DNA of 64,000 nucleotides from Sandarakinorhabdus limnophila DSM 17366 (GCF_000420765.1 NZ_ATVO01000005.1:310001-374000), one strand, 5' to 3'. Numbered from the stretch's first letter, positions 40,938 to 50,529 are shown. The notes: a model not told the origin generated them from the sequence alone. Numbers and translations are program-made.

Positions 40938-41057
40938 TCAGCGGCGCCGTGGCGTCCGCTGCGGCGTCATGCCGTGTTTGTGAGACGCACGCCACTTGTC
41001 CAACAGCACCGGCATCAGCCCAATGACCACTGCCAGCAGCGCAATATAGACCGTCAT
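40938..41057 (-). CDS. Possible 39-residue membrane protein
   Basis: A short frame of 39 residues: MTVYIALLAVVIGLMPVLL is one membrane helix, followed by a very basic tail (DKWRASHKHG and RTPRRR). A strong Shine-Dalgarno (aagggggg) lies seven bases before the ATG on the minus strand, unusual for a chance frame. The layout (N-out or N-in single helix with a basic cytosolic tail) resembles known bacterial small membrane proteins. It fills an otherwise empty gap between two genes. Confidence 0.5.
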   Translation of the reverse strand: MTVYIALLAVVIGLMPVLLDKWRASHKHGMTPQRTPRRR

Positions 41058-41167
41058 GGAAAGCCCCCCTTCGCATCAGTCGGCGAGAAGGTTAATCCAC
41101 ATTCACACAAATGCAAGAGGGGCGCTCCGGCTGCCCGGAACGCCCCCCTGTCATCGGTATGTGACGG

Positions 41168-41857
41168 TCAGCGGACCGGCTTGACCGTCGGCGCCACGTC
41201 GGGCTTGGCCGGATCGAAGCGCACCCGCACGGTTTCACCGCTGCTGCCGGGGAAATTGGTGAACATGGCGGTCACCAGGTTTGGCACCAGCCGGGTGAGA
41301 TTGTTGCTGTTGCTCACGGTTTCCGCGCGGCCTTCGAACACGCTCTTCTTGTCGGTGTTGCGGTTGATGCGCATGGCGACCACGGTGTTGTAGTTGGTGA
41401 CGCTGTAGACTTCATTGTTCCAGCCGCCGCCCCAGCCGCCGAACCCGCCAAGACCGCCAAAGCCGCCGCCCCAGCCGCCGCCCCAATAGGGGCCCCAACC
41501 GAAACCGCCAAAGCCGCCGCCCATGCCGCCCCAGCCCAGGCCGAGCCGGCTCTGCACCTTCTCACGCGGTGCAGAGACATGATAATCCAGCTGCACGGTC
41601 AGCGCGGCGCTTTCCGCATTGGCGGCTTCCTGAAATCCAGCGGCGACCAGTTTTTGCCGGACCAGATTGGCATAGGTGGCAAATTCCAGCCCGCCTTCAT
41701 TGGTCTTGTCCCGCGGTTCGACGACAAAGCTAGTGCCCGACGGCGGTGGCAGCTGCTGAAACCGCGCCACACGCGCTTCGAACGGGGCCATGCAGGCCGA
41801 CAAGGCCAGAGCCGCAACCAGCGGCAGCAGCAGTCGAGCCTTGGGATGGATGGTCAT
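41168..41857 (-). CDS. DUF4136 lipoprotein with Gly-rich insertion
   Basis: A 229-residue outer- or inner-membrane lipoprotein: signal peptide with lipobox (LALSAC, Cys22), then a DUF4136 domain (VARFQQLPPPSGTSFVVEP; FATYANLVRQKLVAAGF). Between the two halves of the domain is a glycine/tryptophan-rich stretch (about residues 107-146, repeats of GGFGG, WGGGW). The C-terminal half continues with YNTVVAMRINRNTDKKSVFEGRAE, cited as VVAMRINRNTDKKSVFEG. The function of DUF4136 is unknown. ATG at 41857 gives the lipoprotein signal. Confidence 0.83.
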   Translation of the reverse strand: MTIHPKARLLLPLVAALALSACMAPFEARVARFQQLPPPSGTSFVVEPRDKTNEGGLEFATYANLVRQKLVAAGFQEAANAESAALTVQLDYHVSAPREKVQSRLGLGWGGMGGGFGGFGWGPYWGGGWGGGFGGLGGFGGWGGGWNNEVYSVTNYNTVVAMRINRNTDKKSVFEGRAETVSNSNNLTRLVPNLVTAMFTNFPGSSGETVRVRFDPAKPDVAPTVKPVR

Positions 41858-41966
41858 TCGTCGGCACTCCACATGAATTATCTGTAATAATAGACGCGAG
41901 TATGCGCCAAGGCAACTGACTGGCGCATGAATGGCACCCTTCCGGGCCTCATGGCAACCACCGCAG

Positions 41967-42962
41967 TTACGATACGAACCCCACCGCGCGATGCACCTCG
42001 GCCAACACCGGCTCGGCAATGGCGCGCGCCCGCTCCGCCCCGCGGGCACAGATCGCCTCGATCGCCACGTCATCATCCTTCAGCGCGTTGAACCGCTCGG
42101 TGATCGGTGCGAGCTTGGCCACCATCACGTCGGCCAGGGCCGGCTTGAAGGCGCCGAAGCCCTTGCCGCCAAATTCGGCCAGCACTTGCGATACGCTGCG
42201 GTCGCTCAATGCCGCCATCAGGTTGACCAGGTTCGCCGCTTCGGGACGGCCCGCCAGACCGGCCGCTTCAGAGGGCAGCAGATCGGCGTCGGACTTGGCG
42301 CGCTTCACCTTGGCGGCGATGGTGTCGGCATCGTCGGTCAGGTTGATGCGGCTCTGGTCGCTGGGGTCGCTCTTCGACATCTTGGCGCTGCCGTCGCGCA
42401 GGCTCATCACGCGGGTCGCCGGGCCTTCGATCACCGGTTCGGGCAGCGGGAACAAATCGACGCCCATATCGGTGTTGAACTTGGCGGCAATGTCGCGGGC
42501 CAGTTCCAGATGCTGTTTCTGGTCCTCGCCCACCGGGACATGCGTGGCCTTGTACGCCAGGATGTCGGCGGCCTGCAGCACCGGGTAGGTGTAAAGGCCC
42601 ACCGACGCGCCTTCGCGGTCCTTGCCGCTCTTTTCCTTGAACTGGGTCATGCGGTTGAGCCAGCCAACGCGCGCCGTGCACATCAGCACCCAGGCCAATT
42701 CGGCATGCACGCGCACCCGGCTTTGCGGGAACAATATGCAGCGTTCGGGATCGAGGCCGGCGGCGATCAGGGCCGCGACCATCTCGTGGATGCCGCGGCG
42801 CAGGGTGGCGGGATCCTGCGCCACGGTGATGGCGTGCAGATCAACGACGCTGAACACGCACTCCGATTCATCCTGCATGCGCACCCAGTTGCGGATGGCG
42901 CCCAGATAATTGCCCAGGTGCAAATTGCCGGTGGGCTGAATGCCCGAGAAAACCCGCTTCAT
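41967..42962 (-). CDS. trpS: Tryptophan-tRNA ligase
   Basis: A 331-residue class I synthetase that charges tRNA-Trp. The ATP motifs are [11 protein letters not shown] (HLGN, 15-18) and [11 protein letters not shown] (about 193-203). The length is typical. It overlaps the end of murJ by four bases (ATGA), so the two are translationally coupled. The pair murJ-trpS is conserved in alphaproteobacteria, usually after glnD. Confidence 0.96.
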   Translation of the reverse strand: MKRVFSGIQPTGNLHLGNYLGAIRNWVRMQDESECVFSVVDLHAITVAQDPATLRRGIHEMVAALIAAGLDPERCILFPQSRVRVHAELAWVLMCTARVGWLNRMTQFKEKSGKDREGASVGLYTYPVLQAADILAYKATHVPVGEDQKQHLELARDIAAKFNTDMGVDLFPLPEPVIEGPATRVMSLRDGSAKMSKSDPSDQSRINLTDDADTIAAKVKRAKSDADLLPSEAAGLAGRPEAANLVNLMAALSDRSVSQVLAEFGGKGFGAFKPALADVMVAKLAPITERFNALKDDDVAIEAICARGAERARAIAEPVLAEVHRAVGFVS

Positions 42963-44524
42963 GCTTTTTTCCGTTTCACTTGCGCAACAAGGCCCTTCAC
43001 CGTGAACAGGCCCAGCAACCGCGCCCCCGCCAGATAGGCCAAGCCACCGCCGCCAATCAACAGGGCAAGCGCCACAGCTTCCATGGCAAAGCCGCGCGCC
43101 GCCAGTGGTGCCAGCAGCGGCATGGCGCCGAACAGCACCGCCACCATACCCAGCGTGGCCAGCACGAGGCGCGGCAGCAGCCGGCGCGCACGATCATCAA
43201 GGCTGAAATGCCCTCGCTTGCGCAGCACCCACCACAGCGCCAGCGCGTTCACCCAGGCCGAAATCGCCGTGCCCAGCGCGATGCCGACATGGCCGAGCGG
43301 CCACACCAGCGCCAGATTGGCCACCAGATTGACCAGCATCGCCGCAATCGCCACGCGCACCGGCGTGGTGGTATCGCTGCGGGCGTGAAAGCCGGGGGTG
43401 AGCACCTTGATCAGCACGTAAGCGGGAAGCCCCAAGGCAAAGCCCGACAGCGCGGCAGCCGTGGCCAGACTGTCGGCCGCAGTGAACTCGCCGTGCTGGA
43501 ACAGCAGCGCCACGATGGGCTGGGCCGCCACCACCAGGCCAGCGGCGGCCGGCAGGGTGAGGATCAGCACCAGTTCCATGGCGCGGTTCTGCTGCGAAAT
43601 GGCACCAGGCACATCATCGGCGCCGATCAGCCGCGACATGGTGGGCAACAGTGCAGTACCAACGCCGATGCCGATGATGCCCAGCGGCAACTGGTTGAGG
43701 CGATCGGCGAAATAGAGCCAGCTGACCGCGCCATCGCCCAGGAAGCGCGCGGCCAACGCCGTGGAGATGAGCAGATTGATCTGCACAGCGCCGGCACCAA
43801 AGGCAGCCGGGACGATCAGCTTCAACAGTGTCTTCACCTGCGGCGTGAGGCGGGGCGTGCGCAGCTTGAGGTTGATCCCGGCGCGGGCGCACCACCACAA
43901 CAGCCAGACCAATTGCGCAATGCCGCCCAGCGTGACGCACAGCGCCTGCACGCGTGCGGCGGCCACATCATCGCCGCTGCCCGACCACAACAGGCCCGAA
44001 ATCAGCACGATGTTGAGCAGGATGGGTGCGGCGGCATTGACCGCGAACCGCCCGACCGAATTGAGCAGGCCGCCGAGCAGCGAGGTGAGGCTGATCAGCA
44101 TCAGATAGGGGAAGGTGAGCCGGGTGAAATCAACGGTGAGCGCGAATTTCTCGGGCGCCGCATCCGGGAAACCGCCGGTGAGCGCCCACACCACTGGCAC
44201 CGCGCCCGCCACCATCACAACCGTGAACAGCAGCAGGAACGGCAGCAACACTGCCAGCACATCCTCGGCAAAGCGCTGCGCACCATCGATCCGGCCACCA
44301 TCAGCGCCAACCTGGCGATTGAACATCGGCACGAAGGCCGAAGCAAAAGCGCCCTCGGCAAACAGCGCGCGGAACAGATTGGGCAGGCGCTGGGCGATCA
44401 GAAAGGCATCGGCAGCCATGCCGGCACCCATCAACGACGCCTGCAGCACATCGCGGGCAAAGCCACCGATGCGGGACAGGAGCGTGAGGCTGCCGATGGT
44501 GGCGGTGGCACGGACGAGATTCAT
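42959..44524 (-). CDS. murJ: Lipid II flippase MurJ
   Basis: A 521-residue inner-membrane protein with 14 helices that moves lipid II across the membrane for cell-wall synthesis (MOP superfamily). The N-terminus [29 protein letters not shown], cited as [17 protein letters not shown], holds the conserved Arg residues of the central cavity, and [13 protein letters not shown] follows. The C-terminal helices include the extra two found in MurJ. It is preceded by a bidirectional terminator rather than by glnD. Confidence 0.95.
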   Translation of the reverse strand: MNLVRATATIGSLTLLSRIGGFARDVLQASLMGAGMAADAFLIAQRLPNLFRALFAEGAFASAFVPMFNRQVGADGGRIDGAQRFAEDVLAVLLPFLLLFTVVMVAGAVPVVWALTGGFPDAAPEKFALTVDFTRLTFPYLMLISLTSLLGGLLNSVGRFAVNAAAPILLNIVLISGLLWSGSGDDVAAARVQALCVTLGGIAQLVWLLWWCARAGINLKLRTPRLTPQVKTLLKLIVPAAFGAGAVQINLLISTALAARFLGDGAVSWLYFADRLNQLPLGIIGIGVGTALLPTMSRLIGADDVPGAISQQNRAMELVLILTLPAAAGLVVAAQPIVALLFQHGEFTAADSLATAAALSGFALGLPAYVLIKVLTPGFHARSDTTTPVRVAIAAMLVNLVANLALVWPLGHVGIALGTAISAWVNALALWWVLRKRGHFSLDDRARRLLPRLVLATLGMVAVLFGAMPLLAPLAARGFAMEAVALALLIGGGGLAYLAGARLLGLFTVKGLVAQVKRKKA

Positions 44525-44576
44525 TGCGCCACCGGATTAGGCAATGCCCCGGAAAGTGCAAGGCGACAGTGCCCCA

Positions 44577-44613
44577 AACGAAAACGGGCGACCCGAGGGC
44601 CGCCCGTTTCGTT
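44577..44613 (-). terminator. Bidirectional-type terminator downstream of secB
   Basis: On the minus strand AACGAAACGGGCG pairs with CGCCCGTTTTCGTT around a loop of ten bases. The stem is about 13 bp with one bulge. It has T-rich arms on both sides. It lies 18 bases after the secB stop and before the murJ start, so it ends the ribosomal/secB transcript before murJ. Confidence 0.75.
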
Positions 44614-44630
44614 GTGATTGTGATGTTCGC

Positions 44631-45110
44631 TTACGCGTTGCCGACCTGGCCCTGCTGGGACATGTACAGCGCGCCGAAATCGATCGGATCGAGCATCAGC
44701 GGCGGGAAGCCGCCGTCGCGCACGGCGTCCGCGATGATGCGGCGGGCGAACGGGAACAGGATCCGCGGGCCTTCGATGATGCAGAAGGGCTCGATGGCTT
44801 CTTCCGGCACATTCTTCAGGCCAAACAGGCCGGCATAGAGCAGCTCGACCATGAAGGCAGCGCCGGCATCGACTTCAGCCTTGGCGCTGATCTTCAGTTC
44901 GACTTCGTACACGTCATCGGCGGCCTTGCGGGCGTTCACACCCACATTGACGTCGATGCGCGGCTGGCTCTGCACCTGGAGGCTGCCCGGCGCGTTCGGA
45001 TTCTCGAACGAGAGATCCTTCACATACTGGGTAATGATCGCCACCTGTGGCATCGGCTCATCGCCAAAGCCATTTTCGGGATTGGCGCCCAGATCGATTT
45101 CATCGGCCAT
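44631..45110 (-). CDS. secB: Protein-export chaperone SecB
   Basis: A 159-residue tetrameric chaperone that holds preproteins unfolded for SecA. The family core is visible: ITQYVKDLSFENPNAPG, RIDVNVGVNARKA, VELLYAGLFGL and PILFPF-type GPRILFPFARRIIADAVRDGGFPPLMLDPIDFG, cited as ILFPFARRIIADAVRDGGFP. It starts 24 bases after rplQ with its own Shine-Dalgarno (aagga) and is followed by a terminator. It is therefore the last gene of the ribosomal cluster, an unusual position for secB. Confidence 0.95.
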   Translation of the reverse strand: MADEIDLGANPENGFGDEPMPQVAIITQYVKDLSFENPNAPGSLQVQSQPRIDVNVGVNARKAADDVYEVELKISAKAEVDAGAAFMVELLYAGLFGLKNVPEEAIEPFCIIEGPRILFPFARRIIADAVRDGGFPPLMLDPIDFGALYMSQQGQVGNA

Positions 45111-45134
45111 GATGGCGATCCTTCCGGTTAAGGC

Positions 45135-45548
45135 TTATTCGTCGTCGCCGAAGGTTTCGACCGGGCCCGAATCCTGGCCCTTGGCATCCACGTCGCGATC
45201 AACGAACTCGATGATCGCCATCGCGGTGGCATCGGAGCGACGGAAGCCGGCCTTGACGACGCGGGTGTAACCACCCTGGCGGTCGGCATAGCGGGCGGCC
45301 AGAGTGTCGAACAGCTTGATGAGCTGGGTGTCGTCACCCAGGCGGGCGTCGGCGAGGCGGCGGTTGGACAGGCCGCCGGTCTTGGCCAGCGTCACGAGCT
45401 TTTCGACGTAGGGACGCAGTTCCTTGGCCTTGGGCAAGGTGGTCTTGATCTGCTCGTGCTTGATCAGGGCAGCAGCCATGTTGCGCAGCATCGCAATGCG
45501 ATGGCTGCTGGTGCGGCTGAGTTTGCGATGGGCAACGCCGTGGCGCAT
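45135..45548 (-). CDS. rplQ: 50S ribosomal protein L17
   Basis: A 137-residue protein at the peptide exit tunnel region. The family start [17 protein letters not shown] is intact, and [14 protein letters not shown] and [23 protein letters not shown] are typical, cited here in parts. The last 15 residues are an acidic tail ([10 protein letters not shown]), common in alphaproteobacteria. It follows rpoA after a 125-base gap with a hairpin. Confidence 0.97.
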   Translation of the reverse strand: MRHGVAHRKLSRTSSHRIAMLRNMAAALIKHEQIKTTLPKAKELRPYVEKLVTLAKTGGLSNRRLADARLGDDTQLIKLFDTLAARYADRQGGYTRVVKAGFRRSDATAMAIIEFVDRDVDAKGQDSGPVETFGDDE

Positions 45549-45635
45549 GGGTCTTACTCCGTTCGTTCAGGGGCCGTGTGAGGTACCCCGGACCAGGCTG
45601 ATGATGGGGTCAGCCAGTATCCCCTGCCTGTGCCA

Positions 45636-45663
45636 GCGGGCGCAGCCAATTGGCCACGCCCGC
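45636..45663 (-). other. Intercistronic hairpin between rpoA and rplQ
   Basis: GCGGGCG and CGCCCGC form a perfect 7-bp stem around a 14-base loop that is itself partly self-complementary (GCCAATTGGC). It has no U-tract. It lies ten bases after the rpoA stop. Confidence 0.65.
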
Positions 45664-45673
45664 CAAACAGGAC

Positions 45674-46723
45674 TTAGAATTCTTGTTCGAGCTTCTTGGC
45701 CATTTCCTCGATATTCTCGGGCGGCCAACCAGCGATTTCCATACCAAGGCGCAGACCCATCTGGGACAGCACTTCCTTGATCTCATTCAGCGACTTGCGG
45801 CCGAAGTTCGGGGTGCGAAGCATTTCGCTCTCCGTCTTCTGCACCAGATCACCGATGTAGATGATGTTGTCGTTCTTCAGGCAGTTGGCCGAACGCACCG
45901 ACAGTTCCAACTCGTCCACCTTCTTGAGGAGGTAACGGTTGATGCTGGCGCTGTCGTCCACTTCCACAACGCCGGTGGCGGTGGTGCTGGCAACCGGAGC
46001 CGACGCAGTGGCGTCTTCGAAGTTCACAAACAGCTGGAGCTGGTCCTGCAGGATCTTGGCGCCATAGGCGAGCGCGTCTTCCGGCGACAGGCTGCCATCG
46101 GTTTCCACCGAGATCGTCAGCTTGTCATAGTCCAGTTCCTGGCCAACGCGGGTCGGATCGACCTTGTAGCTGACCTGGCGCACCGGCGAGTAGAGCGCAT
46201 CAACCGGCACCAGGCCGATCGGCGCATCGGCCGGGCGGTTGGCGCTGGCCGGCACATAGCCCTTGCCGGTTTCCACCGTCAGTTCCATGTTCAGCGTCGC
46301 GCCCTCGTCCAGCGTGCAGATCACCAGATCCTTGTTCATCACTTCCATGTCGCCGGAAACGGCGATCTGGCCAGCGGTGACCGGCCCGGGGCCGGTGGCG
46401 TTCAGATAGACGCGCTTGGCGGTATCACCAGCCATGCGGATCGCCACCTGCTTGATGTTCAGCACGATGTCGGTCACGTCTTCACGCACGCCAGCCAGGC
46501 TGGAGAATTCGTGCAGCACGCCATCGATCTTGATGGCAGTGACAGCCGCACCCTGCAGCGACGACAGCAGCACCCGGCGCAGGGCATTGCCCAGCGTCAG
46601 GCCAAAGCCACGCTCCAGGGGTTCAGCGACAAAGGCCGCCTTCTGCTTGGCGTCACCGCCGGGGCGCTGCTCCAGGCGGTTGGGCTTCTTGAGTTCGGTC
46701 CAGTTCTTGGCGATGACTGCCAC
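45674..46723 (-). CDS. rpoA: DNA-directed RNA polymerase subunit alpha
   Basis: A 349-residue subunit that dimerises to assemble RNA polymerase and binds UP elements and activators. The N-terminal domain has [22 protein letters not shown], cited as [17 protein letters not shown]. The C-terminal domain (about 265-330) has [20 protein letters not shown] and [14 protein letters not shown]. Length is normal for the lineage. Preceding gap (122 bases) contains a bulged 8-bp hairpin (CTGGCGCC with GGCGCCCAG). Confidence 0.98.
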   Translation of the reverse strand: MAVIAKNWTELKKPNRLEQRPGGDAKQKAAFVAEPLERGFGLTLGNALRRVLLSSLQGAAVTAIKIDGVLHEFSSLAGVREDVTDIVLNIKQVAIRMAGDTAKRVYLNATGPGPVTAGQIAVSGDMEVMNKDLVICTLDEGATLNMELTVETGKGYVPASANRPADAPIGLVPVDALYSPVRQVSYKVDPTRVGQELDYDKLTISVETDGSLSPEDALAYGAKILQDQLQLFVNFEDATASAPVASTTATGVVEVDDSASINRYLLKKVDELELSVRSANCLKNDNIIYIGDLVQKTESEMLRTPNFGRKSLNEIKEVLSQMGLRLGMEIAGWPPENIEEMAKKLEQEF

Positions 46724-46845
46724 GGGGTTTCCCTTGGTCTGGAGTGTGGGGGTCTCGGGAGAAGCGGATCGTCACCCGCCGGTCCCGTTGGACCCTGGAT
46801 AGGAAACGCTGGGCGCCGCAACGGAGCCCGGCGCCAGGCAAACGG

Positions 46846-47235
46846 TCAGACGCGGCGGCGCTTGGGGGAGCGCACGCCGTTGTGCGGGATCGGCGTCACA
46901 TCGCGGATTGCGGTGATGACGAAACCCACGGCCTGCAGGGCACGCAGCGCCGATTCACGGCCCGAACCCGGGCCACGCACTTCGACTTCGAGCGTGCGCA
47001 CACCATGTTCGGCGGCCTTCTTGCCGGCGTCTTCGGCAGCCATCTGCGCCGCGAACGGCGTTGATTTGCGGCTACCCTTGAAACCACAGGTGCCAGCCGA
47101 CGACCAGGCAATCGCATTGCCCTGCGCGTCGGTGATGGTGATCATGGTGTTGTTGAAGCTGGCGTTGACATGGGCAACACCGCTGGTGATGTTCTTGCGC
47201 TCCCTGCGCTTGATGCGAGCAACTTCGCGAGCCAT
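46846..47235 (-). CDS. rpsK: 30S ribosomal protein S11
   Basis: A 129-residue platform protein of the small subunit. The family pattern is clear: [21 protein letters not shown], cited as [31 protein letters not shown], and the C-terminal [20 protein letters not shown] (cited as [16 protein letters not shown]). Order after rpsM is standard for the alpha operon. Confidence 0.98.
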   Translation of the reverse strand: MAREVARIKRRERKNITSGVAHVNASFNNTMITITDAQGNAIAWSSAGTCGFKGSRKSTPFAAQMAAEDAGKKAAEHGVRTLEVEVRGPGSGRESALRALQAVGFVITAIRDVTPIPHNGVRSPKRRRV

Positions 47236-47286
47236 TTGATTAATCCTTGCCTGATGAGAAGAAGATGATGAGCGGCGCGAACGCGC

Positions 47287-47655
47287 TTACTTCTTCTTGC
47301 CGGCGATCGGCTTGGCCTTGCCCTTGCGGGTGCGGGCGTTGGTGTGGGTGCGCTGGCCGCGGACCGGCAGGCCCTTGCGGTGACGCAGGCCGCGATAGCA
47401 GGCCAGGTCCATCAGGCGCTTGATGTTCATCGCGTTCTGGCGACGAAGATCACCTTCCACGGTGAGTTCACGATCGATCTTTTCACGGATCAACAGGATC
47501 TCGGCGTCGGTCAGTTCCTGCACGCGGCGTTCCCGCGGGAAGCCGAGTTCATTCGCCAGACGGGTCGCAGTGGTGCGACCGATGCCGTGGATGTAGGTGA
47601 GCGCAATCTCAACGCGCTTGTTGGTCGGGATGTTCACACCCGCAATACGTGCCAC
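47287..47655 (-). CDS. rpsM: 30S ribosomal protein S13
   Basis: A 122-residue head protein that contacts L5 and tRNA. It begins [19 protein letters not shown] at a GTG start (47655) after a good Shine-Dalgarno (aaagg), and carries [10 protein letters not shown] and the basic tail [18 protein letters not shown]. First gene of the alpha operon; its own promoter candidate lies in the 165-base gap after adk. Confidence 0.97.
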   Translation of the reverse strand: MARIAGVNIPTNKRVEIALTYIHGIGRTTATRLANELGFPRERRVQELTDAEILLIREKIDRELTVEGDLRRQNAMNIKRLMDLACYRGLRHRKGLPVRGQRTHTNARTRKGKAKPIAGKKK

Positions 47656-47770
47656 AGTCGATTTCCTTTCATGCTCCACGGCGACCCTGGGCAGATGTCG
47701 CCATCTCAAAGCAATATGCCGACCGCCCAACGGGCCGCCGGTTTCTAAATCCGATCAAACGGAAGAGAGG

Positions 47771-47799
47771 CGGTTAGACGCGAGTCGCCGAAAAGTCAA
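47771..47799 (-). promoter_or_regulatory. Candidate sigma70 promoter for rpsM-rpsK-rpoA-rplQ-secB
   Basis: On the minus strand TTGACT (47794-47799) and TAACCG (47771-47776) are 17 bases apart, in the only large gap between adk and rpsM. The -35 box is close to consensus; the -10 box is weak. A separate alpha-operon promoter would let rpoA be expressed apart from spc genes. Confidence 0.45.
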
Positions 47800-47820
47800 G
47801 CTGCTGACAGGGCAGCGCCC

Positions 47821-48468
47821 TCAGGCATCGACAATCTTGTCGATGGAGGCGGCGACTGCATCCATATCGGCCATCCCGTCCACACGCGCAACAATACCGC
47901 GACCTTCATAATGCGGAATGATCGGCGCGGTCTTGGCGCGATATTCCATCATGCGCTGGCGCACAGTATCGGCATTGTCATCGGCGCGGCGCTTGAAGTT
48001 GCTGGCGCCACACACATCACACGTATCGGCAACCTTTGGCTGCTTGTAGCGGTCATGATAGCCTTCGCCGCAGCTGCCGCAGGTGAACCGGCCGGTGATG
48101 CGATCGACCAGCGCGTCTTCATCCACCACCAGTTCGATCACATGATCCAGCGCCAGGCCCTTTTCGGCCAGCATTGCATCGAGCGAATCCGCCTGCACAT
48201 CGGTGCGCGGATAGCCATCCAGGATGAAGCCGGCGCGGGCATCGGGCTGGTCCAGCCTTTCGGACAGGATGCCCGACACGATCTCGTCAGAAACAAGACC
48301 GCCGGATTCCATCACCGCCTTGGCCGCAAGGCCCACCGGCGTGCTGGCCGCGACAGCGGCGCGCAGCATGTCGCCTGTGGAAAGTTGGACCATGCCGCGT
48401 TCCTTCACGAGGCGGCTGGCCTGGGTGCCCTTGCCCGCTCCCGGCGGGCCCAGCAGGATGAGATTCAA
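47821..48468 (-). CDS. adk: Adenylate kinase
   Basis: A 215-residue enzyme that interconverts 2 ADP with ATP and AMP. The P-loop is GPPGAGKGTQA (about 7-17); GYPRTDVQAD is the conserved NMP site. The LID domain carries four Cys (CGSC and CDVC), so it should bind zinc, in contrast to E. coli Adk. It overlaps secY by four bases and follows it, the usual order in the spc operon. Confidence 0.97.
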   Translation of the reverse strand: MNLILLGPPGAGKGTQASRLVKERGMVQLSTGDMLRAAVAASTPVGLAAKAVMESGGLVSDEIVSGILSERLDQPDARAGFILDGYPRTDVQADSLDAMLAEKGLALDHVIELVVDEDALVDRITGRFTCGSCGEGYHDRYKQPKVADTCDVCGASNFKRRADDNADTVRQRMMEYRAKTAPIIPHYEGRGIVARVDGMADMDAVAASIDKIVDA

Positions 48469-49817
48469 CGACGATTCCCCCGAAGTTTGGACTTCTTGAT
48501 GAGTCCCTCGTACTGATGCGCCAACAGATGGCTCTGGATCTGCGCAACCGTGTCCATTGTGACATTGACGACGATCAGAAGGCTAGTCCCCCCAAAGTAG
48601 AAGGGTACCTTCAGCTCGCTGATCAGGAATTCCGGCAACAGGCAGATCAGCGTGAGGTACGCCGCACCAATCACCGTCAGGCGGGTAAGCACGAAATCGA
48701 GATATTCCGAGGTCCGCGTGCCGGGGCGGATGCCGGGCACGAAACCGCCGTACTTCTTCAGGTTCTCGGCCGTCTCGTCCGGGTTGAACACCACGGCGGT
48801 GTAGAAGAAGCTGAAGAAGATGATGCCGGCGGCATAGAGGAACATGTAGAGCGGCGCGCCGTGCTGCAGCGCGGTCGTCACCGTCGTCATCCATTCCGGC
48901 ATGGTGCCCTGCTGGCTGAAGAACTGCGCCACAGTGAGCGGCATCAGCAGCAGCGAGCTGGCAAAGATCGGCGGGATCACGCCCGCGGTATTGATCTTCA
49001 GCGGCAGGAAGCTGGAATCGCCCTGGAACATGCGACTGCCCATCTGGCGCTTGGGATACTGGATCAGGATCTTGCGCTGCGCGCGTTCCATCAGGCAGAT
49101 GAAGGCGATGGTGCCCAGCGCCACCACGGCCACCAGCAGCACGAAGCCCGCCGACAGCGCGCCAGTGCGGCCCTGTTCGAACAGGGTGCCCAGCGCCGAG
49201 GGCAGCTGCGCCACGATGCCGGCCATGATGATCAGCGAAATGCCGTTGCCGATGCCACGGCTGGTGATCTGTTCACCCAGCCACATCAGGAACATGGTGC
49301 CGCCCAGCAGCGAGATCACCGTGGAAATGCGGAAGAACCAACCCGGATCGATCACGGCAGACACGCCCTGGCCGGCGCCCCAGCCTTCGAGGCCGACGGC
49401 GATGCCATAGCCCTGAACGATGGTGAGGAACACGGTGCCATAGCGCGTGTACTGGTTCAGCGTCTTGCGGCCGGCCTCGCCTTCCTTCTTCAGCGCCATG
49501 AAGCTGGGAACGAGGCTGGTGAGCAGCTGCACCACGATCGAAGCGGTGATGTAAGGGGTGACGCCCAGCGCGATCAGGCTCATGCGTTCCAGCGCGCCGC
49601 CGGAGAACATGTTGAAGAAATCCAGCACGCCGCCGCGAGTCTGTTCGAACAGGCTGGACAGCGCCAGCGGATCGATGCCGGGCAGCGGCACGAACGAGAT
49701 GAGACGGAACACCACCAGCGCGCCGAGCGTGAACCAGATGCGGCTCTTCAGCTCGGTGGCCTTGGAGAAGTTGGCGAACGACAGGTTCGAAGCCATTTGT
49801 TCGGCGGCAGACGCCAT
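48465..49817 (-). CDS. secY: Preprotein translocase subunit SecY
   Basis: The 450-residue central channel protein of the Sec translocon with ten membrane helices. The plug region follows helix 1 (FRLISFVPLPGID, GGVLDFFNMFSGGALERMS). Cytosolic loops with conserved Arg (ERAQRKILIQYPKRQ and PGTRTSEYLDFVLTRLT) bind SecA and the ribosome. Its 3' end overlaps adk. The 110-base gap before it holds a 12-bp hairpin. Confidence 0.97.
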   Translation of the reverse strand: MASAAEQMASNLSFANFSKATELKSRIWFTLGALVVFRLISFVPLPGIDPLALSSLFEQTRGGVLDFFNMFSGGALERMSLIALGVTPYITASIVVQLLTSLVPSFMALKKEGEAGRKTLNQYTRYGTVFLTIVQGYGIAVGLEGWGAGQGVSAVIDPGWFFRISTVISLLGGTMFLMWLGEQITSRGIGNGISLIIMAGIVAQLPSALGTLFEQGRTGALSAGFVLLVAVVALGTIAFICLMERAQRKILIQYPKRQMGSRMFQGDSSFLPLKINTAGVIPPIFASSLLLMPLTVAQFFSQQGTMPEWMTTVTTALQHGAPLYMFLYAAGIIFFSFFYTAVVFNPDETAENLKKYGGFVPGIRPGTRTSEYLDFVLTRLTVIGAAYLTLICLLPEFLISELKVPFYFGGTSLLIVVNVTMDTVAQIQSHLLAHQYEGLIKKSKLRGNRR

Positions 49818-49855
49818 GGATATCCTACCCGATCAAGCGTGTCTGAAACGGCAAA

Positions 49856-49893
49856 GCGCCGCATGTCCGTCCCATGTAGGCGACACGCGGCGC
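49856..49893 (-). other. Intercistronic hairpin between rplO and secY
   Basis: On the minus strand GCGCCGCGTGTC pairs with GACATGCGGCGC (12 bp with one G-U pair) around a 14-base loop. The following TTTGCC is a very short T-run. It may be an attenuator or an mRNA processing site between ribosomal and secretion genes. Confidence 0.7.
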
Positions 49894-49927
49894 AATTGCC
49901 ATGGGGTCGTTTGACCCGGTTGCTTCT

Positions 49928-50479
49928 TTACTTGGCGGCCAGCGCGGCAGCCTTAGCAGCGCGCGCAACAGCGCGGGCGGCCTTCTGCTCGTCCTTGGTC
50001 AGCGGCGCCGGGGCCGGGGCCGGCAGTTCGATCGAGCCGCCAGCGGCTTCCACCGCCGCCTTGGCCGAGGCCGAGGCACCCGCGAGCTTGAGCGACACCT
50101 TGGCGGTGAGCGCACCCACGCCGAGCAGGCGCACGCCATCGCGCGCCGTGGTCAGCACCTTGGCGGCAACCAGCACATCGGCGTCGATCAGCGTCTTGGC
50201 GTCCAGCTTGCCGGCATCGATGGCAGCCTGCAGCGTGCCGAGGTTCAGCACGGCATAATCCTTGCGGAAGATGTTGTTGAAGCCGCGCTTCGGGATGCGC
50301 ATGTGCAGCGGCATCTGGCCGCCTTCGAAGCCGTTGATCGACACGCCCGAACGGCTGGTCTGGCCCTTCTGGCCGCGACCGCCGGTCTTGCCGACACCGG
50401 AGCCGATGCCGCGACCGACGCGCACGCGCTTCTTGCGGGCACCGGGATTGTCGTGAAGGTCGTTGAGCTTGGTGGTCAT
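49928..50479 (-). CDS. rplO: 50S ribosomal protein L15
   Basis: A 183-residue early-assembly protein of the large subunit. It has the Gly/Arg-rich N-terminus ([29 protein letters not shown]) and a normal core. After about residue 145 it carries an extra tail of Pro, Ala and Lys ([13 protein letters not shown], then repeats of Ala with Lys), longer than in E. coli L15. ATG at 50479 gives the standard [13 protein letters not shown] start. It lies 119 bases after rpmD with two hairpins in the gap. Confidence 0.96.
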   Translation of the reverse strand: MTTKLNDLHDNPGARKKRVRVGRGIGSGVGKTGGRGQKGQTSRSGVSINGFEGGQMPLHMRIPKRGFNNIFRKDYAVLNLGTLQAAIDAGKLDAKTLIDADVLVAAKVLTTARDGVRLLGVGALTAKVSLKLAGASASAKAAVEAAGGSIELPAPAPAPLTKDEQKAARAVARAAKAAALAAK

Positions 50480-50529
50480 GAGTTGCACTCGCTTTCGCTT
50501 ACGCGCTGGATGTTGGTCTTGAAACGGCT

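Noticed and set aside
41420-41540. Repeated GCCGCC/CCAAAG-like DNA that could be mistaken for a tandem repeat or CRISPR
   Set aside because: It is the coding sequence of the Gly/Trp-rich stretch of the DUF4136 lipoprotein; there are no regular repeats with unique spacers.
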